Source of the DNA: an uncultured Bacilli bacterium
GTDB taxonomy: Bacteria; Bacillota_I; Bacilli_A; RF39; UBA660
Assembly: GCA_934167785.1 (NCBI GenBank)
Contig: CAKPLX010000038.1
Span: 1-9,907 of the forward strand
Reading direction: 5' to 3'
DNA: 9,907 nt
Shown: positions 6,613 to 9,907 of the stretch, piece by piece
Numbering within the stretch: the first letter of the stretch is position 1
How the letters are laid out: every line of letters begins with the position of its first letter
Translations under genes and position numbers: made by a program
The notes under the pieces: model-generated
What the model saw: only the letters and a program-made list of their open reading frames with translations
Database searches by the model: none
What the model was told of the DNA's origin: nothing

Positions 6613-7576
6613 CTAATTTTCATTATTCAGAAAATTCATCACTAAATCTATAATTACATCTTTTTCTTTTGGATTCGATTCAGCAATTAATAAAGTAAGA
6701 GCTGTTAATGTATTATTATCAATTACTTGATTTCCATTTTTATATAATATTCCATAAAAATTTAGAAAATATATAAATAAGGTTGCTGCAATTCTTTTGT
6801 TTCCATCGGCAAATACATGATTTTTTACTATTAAATATAAGAAATTTGCTCCTTTTTCTTCTATACTCTTGTAAATATCTTGTCCGTGCAAAGCTTTGAT
6901 AAATGTTACCAATAATTGATTCCAACCCTTTATCTCTTTCAACTGCAAAAAGCGAACTTTCTTCATTAAATCTTAACTTATTAATTATATTTATGCATTC
7001 TTGGTATTCAATTTTCCTATCGTCTATATTTCCTTCAATTTTCTTTAAAGTTCTATGATCATAATCATCTAATAAGTCTAATGCTTTTGAATATCCTCCA
7101 ATTACCTTCAATATTTCTTTTGCATCATTTCCCTCTAACTTTTCATCAATACGGTTTGCAATATCTATTAGCTTTATAGTTTTTTCTAAATACTCTAATC
7201 TTTTTTGATTTACAGCATATCCTTTTATCATGTAGTTTTTTAAAATTTTATTTGCCCATTGTCTAAATATAATACCTTTATCAGATTTTACTCTATATCC
7301 AACACTTAAAATCATATCTAAGTTATAGTATTCGATATTTCTAGATACATTCCTTTCTCCTTCTTTTTGAACTGTCGCAAATTTTGCGACAGTTGGAATA
7401 TCTTTTAATTCTTCTTTTAAGGCATTATTAATATGTTTTCCTATTGTTTTAATATCTCTGTCAAATAATTCTGCTAATTGTTGCCTGTTTAGCCACACAG
7501 TTTCATCTTTTAAGTTTACTTCTAATTTTACTCCTTGGTTTTCAAATAAAATAATTTCATTCTTTTTTTCGTCCAT
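6613..7576 (-). pseudogene. RhuM-family protein fused to a Fic/Doc domain, broken by a 1-nt frameshift
   Basis: The start at 7576 has AAGGA (7590-7586) 9 nt upstream. Residues 1-130 match the virulence RhuM family: V-W-L-N-R-Q-Q-L-A-E-L-F (DNA-binding-like start) and the hallmark VGYRVKS..G..FRQWA..IL..YMIKGY. After a helical linker the frame runs ...GNIYQSFA and then derails. The next frame continues GQDIYKSIEEKGANFLYLIVKNHVFADGNKRIAATLF, ending at 6613. HxFxDGNKR is the Fic/Doc catalytic motif, with the Doc-like lack of the final Arg. Removing one base at about 6886 (minus GCACGGA to GCAGGA) gives an uninterrupted 320-residue protein with the expected QSFAGQDIY junction, so a single insertion explains the break. 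The site is not a classical slippery heptamer, so mutation or a sequence error is likelier than programmed frameshifting. The intact form would be a Fic-type AMP- or phosphate-transferase. RhuM's own role is unknown. Confidence 0.85.
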
Positions 7577-7661
7577 AAGAACACATCCTTTATTATATAA
7601 AATTTAATTCTTAGTATATTTGTTGATACTTATATATTACAACTTTTAGTATTTTTGAACT

Positions 7662-7696
7662 ATTATACATATTTTATAATAAGAACAAATATTTGT
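7662..7696 (-). promoter_or_regulatory. Promoter of the RhuM-Fic gene with palindrome over the -35
   Basis: On the minus strand TTGTTC (7688-7683) and TATAAT (7667-7662) are 15 nt apart, about 85 nt upstream of the start codon. The perfect palindrome ACAAATATTTGT (7685-7696) overlaps the -35 and could be an operator. The spacing is short, so the promoter call is moderate. Confidence 0.45.
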
Positions 7697-7738
7697 CTAT
7701 AGTTTAAAACAAATTATTAATTATTTTAGAAAAAGTTC

Positions 7739-7870
7739 CGGGTATCAAAGTTTTGTGTAATAAGAGACAAGAGCAAAATAATAGAACCCATTTCAGAGTC
7801 CTAACTACAAGTTCTTGTAAACACTAGCCTTAACGGCTTTACTAGCTATCGTTTGACTAACATTATTACT
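7739..7870 (+). repeat. Structured element, copy 2 (diverged)
   Basis: TATCAAAGTTTTGTGTAATA (7743-7762) and the following AGAG, GAGCAAAATA and GTCCTA blocks align with copies 1 and 3. The GTAGG/CCTAC stem is lost here. Separate hairpins are present: TACAAGTTCTTGTA near 7807-7820, and AGCC/GGCT just beyond. The 3' portion ends in TTACTTTATAAT, also echoed in the other copies. It is the most decayed copy in the stem region but has the best IS256-like end (GTTTTGTGTAA). Confidence 0.5.
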
Positions 7871-7940
7871 TTATAATTTATTTTTTCTATTTGCCAACTT
7901 GGGCATGTAATTAATTAATTTTCCTCATATTAGGTAATAT

Positions 7941-8420
7941 TTATATAATAAATTTTTCGCCTATTGACCTTTTTAAAATATCAATTGCTTCGTAGTGATA
8001 TTTTTCTCCACCACTACTCATGCAATAGTCTTGTAATATATAGACTTTTATATTATTTTCAAATAAATCAAAAGCAGTTTTTAATATACAGCCATCAGTA
8101 TCAAAACCACATAAATAAATCTCATCTATACTATTTTTAGAAATATATTCAATTAAATCTATATTTACTGCTGAATAAGTATATTTTTCAATTATTGTAA
8201 AGTTACCATCTATCATTAGTTTACAATCATCATCATTTATACACTTTTTATATCCTAGTAAATTATAAAAAGCACTTTTATTATTATTTTTGAATATAGT
8301 AAATACCATATTGGAATAATCTTTTGTATTTAACAGTCCCTTTATTTTATTTACATATTCTTTTGTATAATTGTTTATAAATGCCTTTTGACAATCTATA
8401 ATTAATAACATTTTTTTCAT
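7941..8420 (-). CDS. Isochorismatase-family cysteine hydrolase
   Basis: 159 aa. The fold starts with the strand MLLIIDCQKAF carrying Asp9, then EKYTYSA with Lys79, and GFDTDGC with Cys111. This is the Asp-Lys-Cys triad of the isochorismatase-like superfamily (nicotinamidase, N-carbamoyl amidases and relatives). The residue patterns around them (D-x-Q-x-x-F, K-x-x-x-S-A, C-G-x-x-T-D-x-C) fit closely. The substrate is unknown. At 159 aa it is shorter than PncA-type nicotinamidases (about 180-210), and the metal-binding Asp-x-His-x-x-His motif of nicotinamidase is not visible, so it is more likely a general family member. It should be cytosolic. AAGGTGG (8433-8427) lies 6 nt before the ATG; the second ATG at codon 4 is a poorer choice. 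It starts 32 nt after the end of the broken regulator gene, so it was probably co-transcribed with it. Confidence 0.88.
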   Translation of the reverse strand: MKKMLLIIDCQKAFINNYTKEYVNKIKGLLNTKDYSNMVFTIFKNNNKSAFYNLLGYKKCINDDDCKLMIDGNFTIIEKYTYSAVNIDLIEYISKNSIDEIYLCGFDTDGCILKTAFDLFENNIKVYILQDYCMSSGGEKYHYEAIDILKRSIGEKFII

Positions 8421-8452
8421 ACATATCCACCTTAATATTTAAATAATTTATT

Positions 8453-8911
8453 TTAGTTGGCTCTCTCATATCTTCTACTTGGTCCATTACCGATTTTAAT
8501 TAGAATATTATCATCTACTAATTTATTTAATAATGTTGATGTAGTGTTTTTTTCTTATTTTATTAATGTTTCAGCAATTTTCCTTATAATTGAACCATTT
8601 TTCTCAATATATTTTATTATTAAATCTATATCGGTATCTGTATTCTGAATATTTTGAGCATTTAAAGTTATTCTAGGTAATGTTACAATGAATGTTGAAG
8701 GCAATGCTCTTATTCCAAAATTTAGCCCTAATTTTTCATAGTATGAATTTACTCTTCTTAATCTACTTCCAATAGCTTCAAGTCTCTTTATTCTCATGAA
8801 AATCGCCTGTAAATATAGATTTCTTGATGTTGATAATCCAGCCAAAATATCGTCTATTGCTATATTTCCATATAATAAGCCATAACTAATAAGTTCGATG
8901 CCGTCATCTCT
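8453..8911 (-). pseudogene. C-terminal stump of an AlbA_2-type ATP-binding transcriptional regulator
   Basis: The minus frame from 8911 to the TAA at 8455-8453 reads R-D-D-G-I-E-L-I-S-Y-G-L-L-Y-G-N, then I-D-D-I-L-A-G-L-S-T-S-R-N, then MRIKRLEAIGSRLRRVNSYYEK, PSTFIVTLPRI and a winged-helix-like end with TLLNKLVDDNILIKIGNG. This order matches the C-terminal HATPase_c_4 region of COG2865-type regulators (RecG-like AlbA_2 proteins, usually 400-480 aa): 'e..s.G.l.g...d.....s..RN..l...f.r...iE..GsGi.ri...y'. Only about 153 codons remain. An in-frame TAA at 8557-8555 replaces a residue after ETLIK, and the whole N-terminal AlbA_2 domain is missing; an in-frame stop (8914-8912) lies just before the homology begins. 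The gene is dead. It sits just upstream of the isochorismatase-like gene and behind a well-formed promoter at 9062-9091. Confidence 0.75.
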
Positions 8912-9024
8912 TTATATAAATTAATAATTTTTCTAGTAAAATGCTAATTTAAAGGAAAATGAATTTTGATCAGAAAAAAGCAATCCTAAATTTGTATACT
9001 TTTTATCCGTTTTATATTTTTATT

Positions 9025-9091
9025 ATCGTTCAATAAATCGTTCAATCGTTCGATTGAATTTAGTATACCACTTTAATAGCAAAATATACAA
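9025..9091 (-). promoter_or_regulatory. Promoter plus repeated operator, orphaned from the regulator
   Basis: On the minus strand TTGTAT (9091-9086), 18 nt and TATACT (9067-9062), with TG at -15 (9070-9069), form an extended -10 promoter. Directly downstream are the 18-nt palindrome TTCAATCG-TT-CGATTGAA (9041-9058) and two direct copies of ATTGAACGAT (9046-9037 and 9034-9025, 12-nt period). Half-sites at the start of transcription are typical of repressor autoregulation. The likely former target is the AlbA_2-type regulator whose C-terminus lies about 120 nt further on. Confidence 0.65.
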
Positions 9092-9119
9092 TAGATAATT
9101 TTGAATCTTTATGGAAATC

Positions 9120-9260
9120 CACAAAAACTGATCGGATTATCAAAGTTTTGTGCAAAAAGAGATAGGAGTAAAATATATAGACTATGATTATAGTCCTACC
9201 AAGTTATTTCAGTACTTTCAAACCTTTGGATTGAATATATTTACTTATTATATAATTATT
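9120..9260 (+). repeat. Structured element, copy 3
   Basis: Hairpin 1 has CACAAAA (9120-9126) with TTTTGTG (9146-9152) and an inner TGAT/ATCA. Hairpin 2 has TAGG (9163-9166) with CCTA (9195-9198) enclosing ACTAT/ATAGT (9181-9185, 9190-9194). The inner stem differs in sequence from copy 1 (ACCATA/TATGGT) but keeps its position and pairing, and in both it abuts CCTA. The stretch ATCAAAGTTTTGTGCAAAAA is nearly identical to copy 1. It lies just upstream, in minus-strand terms, of the orphan promoter at 9062-9091. Confidence 0.6.
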
Positions 9261-9313
9261 TTATTTTGCATATTTAATATTATTTAATGTTATCCAATTA
9301 CTTATATAATCTT

Positions 9314-9344
9314 ATTTTAATACCGCTTTAAAATCAATTTTGAG
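9314..9344 (-). repeat. 30-nt motif, copy 4 (weak)
   Basis: CGCTTTAAAATCAATTTTGA resembles CGCCTTAAAATCGATTCTCG of copy 2. In the same minus frame it reads S-S-K-L-I-L-K-R-Y followed by a stop, a worn version of A-R-E-S-I-L-R-R-F-Y. It lies about 85 nt beyond structured element copy 3. Confidence 0.35.
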
Positions 9345-9468
9345 CTATTTAAATATTTTATCTATATAATTTAATGTTCAAATAATTTTTATCTTTAATT
9401 ATAAATTTTTTTCAATAATTTTTTATAATTTCTGATCTTCTATCTAAATCTTATCTAAAATCTTCAAA

Positions 9469-9684
9469 TTAAGATTTTTTACCAAATAAGGCTCTTCCCC
9501 CTACTCCACCGCTTTTTATTAAATCTAGTAAATTTTATGCTTTTTTAGCTATTTTATCAAAATCTAAGATATTTGTTGATTCTAACATATTTTCAGCCAT
9601 CTTTGTATTGGTATTATGAAGATTTGCTTTATTATTTACTTGTTCTGCTTGAGTTGCAAGAATTTGTTGATATGTATATTCTAA
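9469..9684 (-). pseudogene. Coding relic of unknown family, one internal stop
   Basis: The minus frame from 9684 to the TAA at 9471-9469 has 71 codons with one TAA (9537-9535). It reads Y-Q-Q-I-L-A-T-Q-A-E-Q-V-N-N-K, then N-T-N-T-K-M-A-E-N-M-L-E-S-T-N-I-L-D-F-D-K-I-A-K-K-A, stop, then N-L-L-D-L-I-K-S-G-G-V-G-G-R-A-L-F-G-K-K. The polar, helical composition and the near-intact frame in such AT-rich DNA suggest a real former protein. No start, ribosome site or known motif was seen. A fragment resembling I-K-S-x-x-G-V-G occurs on the minus strand near 6190-6220. Confidence 0.4.
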
Positions 9685-9691
9685 TTAATTG

Positions 9692-9721
9692 CAAAAAAAT
9701 AATAGCCTAAAACTAGGCTAT
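9692..9721 (-). terminator. Intrinsic terminator, minus strand
   Basis: ATAGCCTA (9702-9709) and TAGGCTAT (9714-9721) form a perfect 8-bp stem with a 4-nt loop. On the minus strand it is followed by TATTTTTTT (9700-9692). It would end a transcript entering from the right edge of the window. Confidence 0.85.
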
Positions 9722-9841
9722 CATTGAATAAAAGAAAATTATTATTTTTTATCATTAAAAAACATATTAAATAATATAAAATCATCTATTATCAACTAAA
9801 ACTTCATAATTTTCTCCTTAAATAAAATTAAATTTTATTAC

Positions 9842-9907
9842 TTATTCTACCTGATGTTTACTATATGTTTTCTTTGCACAAATTAATGCTATAACCATCA
9901 TAAAAAT
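9842..9907 (-). CDS. Possible C-terminus of a gene entering from the right edge
   Basis: An open minus frame of 21 codons runs from the window edge to the TAA at 9844-9842. It reads M-M-V-I-A-L-I-C-A-K-K-T-Y-S-K-H-Q-V-E, a short hydrophobic stretch followed by a basic tail, as in a membrane-anchored end. A strong terminator lies 120 nt downstream, which supports transcription in this direction. It is too short to identify and may be chance. Confidence 0.25.
   Translation of the reverse strand: MFMMVIALICAKKTYSKHQVE

Larger units (their letters stand above)
7577..7940. other. Gap between RhuM-Fic and isochorismatase-like genes
   Basis: 364 nt without a gene. It holds the RhuM-Fic promoter and palindrome (7662-7696) and structured element copy 2 (from about 7739). 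A weak hairpin TGCC/GGCA near 7893 has no U-run on the relevant side. No clear terminator for the isochorismatase-like gene was found. Confidence 0.7.
8912..9907. other. 1-kb region of repeats and remnants
   Basis: No intact gene is supported. It contains the orphan promoter and operator (9025-9091), structured element copy 3 (9120-9260), a decayed 30-nt motif copy (9314-9344), a minus-strand coding relic (9469-9684), a minus-strand terminator (9692-9721) and possibly the end of a gene entering from the right edge (9842-9907). An AAGGAG site (9819-9814) precedes an ATG at 9807 on the minus strand, but codon 4 is TAG. The rest is plain AT-rich sequence. Confidence 0.65.

Noticed and set aside
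6886..6886. Programmed frameshift in RhuM-Fic
   Set aside because: No slippery heptamer or stimulating hairpin at the shift; one inserted base explains it.
8457..8648. Plus-strand hydrophobic 63-residue frame
   Set aside because: It is the antisense of the broken regulator gene and has no ribosome site.
5294..9260. The repeats as a CRISPR array or tracrRNA
   Set aside because: Only three copies, more than 1 kb apart, no regular spacers, diverging ends and no cas genes in the window.
5294..9260. Integron attC sites
   Set aside because: No recognisable core sites or integrase, and the element-to-stop-codon spacing is irregular; kept only as a loose cassette-like idea.
9742..9807. Small minus-strand gene behind the AAGGAG site at 9814-9819
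   Set aside because: Codon 4 is TAG and the remaining frame is a 17-codon AT-rich string; at best a dead small gene.

Overview
The window is very AT-rich (well under 30% GC by eye). Shine-Dalgarno sites are strong (AGGAGG, AAGGAG), spacers are short, and the genes found are Bacillota-type: MntP, a UmuC-like Y-family polymerase translationally coupled to a YolD-like protein, and a clostridial-style LexA half-site pair. A low-GC Clostridia or related Bacillota genome is the most likely source. The standard genetic code fits. No rRNA, tRNA or CRISPR array was seen.

Left part (1-4675, all on the + strand): ordinary chromosomal genes. The 3' part of a YrbG-type Ca2+/Na+ antiporter is followed 18 nt later by mntP (Mn2+ efflux), so the two look like a cation-export operon ending at a long hairpin. 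Next is a solitary flavin-reductase-like protein whose C-terminus resembles the PCP_red domain, ended by an intrinsic terminator. Then comes an SOS-type cassette: a promoter overlapped by a LexA-like palindrome, the Y-family polymerase with a C-terminal clamp-binding motif, and the YolD-like gene overlapping it in a TAATG junction.

Right part (4676-9907, recognisable genes all on the - strand): accessory and decaying DNA. About 1.57 kb (4676-6248) has no intact gene but is full of repeats, several of which are remnants of coding sequence. Then come a small cysteine-rich (zinc-ribbon-like) protein, a RhuM-Fic/Doc protein broken by a single-base frameshift, an isochorismatase-family cysteine hydrolase with its catalytic triad intact, and the C-terminal stump of an AlbA_2-type ATP-binding regulator with a stop codon. 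That regulator's presumed promoter and repeated operator survive although most of the gene is gone. The last kilobase is again repeats and remnants.

Two repeat systems tie the right part together. One is a structured element present three times in the same orientation (about 5294, 7739 and 9120). Two copies can form the same two-hairpin fold with compensating base changes, and its outer sequence recalls IS256-family inverted repeats. The copies separate the minus-strand gene blocks. The other is a short C-terminal coding motif (A-x-E-S-x-L-R-x-F-Y) found in at least six copies on both strands. One copy abuts the flavin-reductase gene and differs from its best partner only at synonymous third positions. 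The region looks like a hotspot of repeated insertion and decay next to a conserved chromosomal segment.
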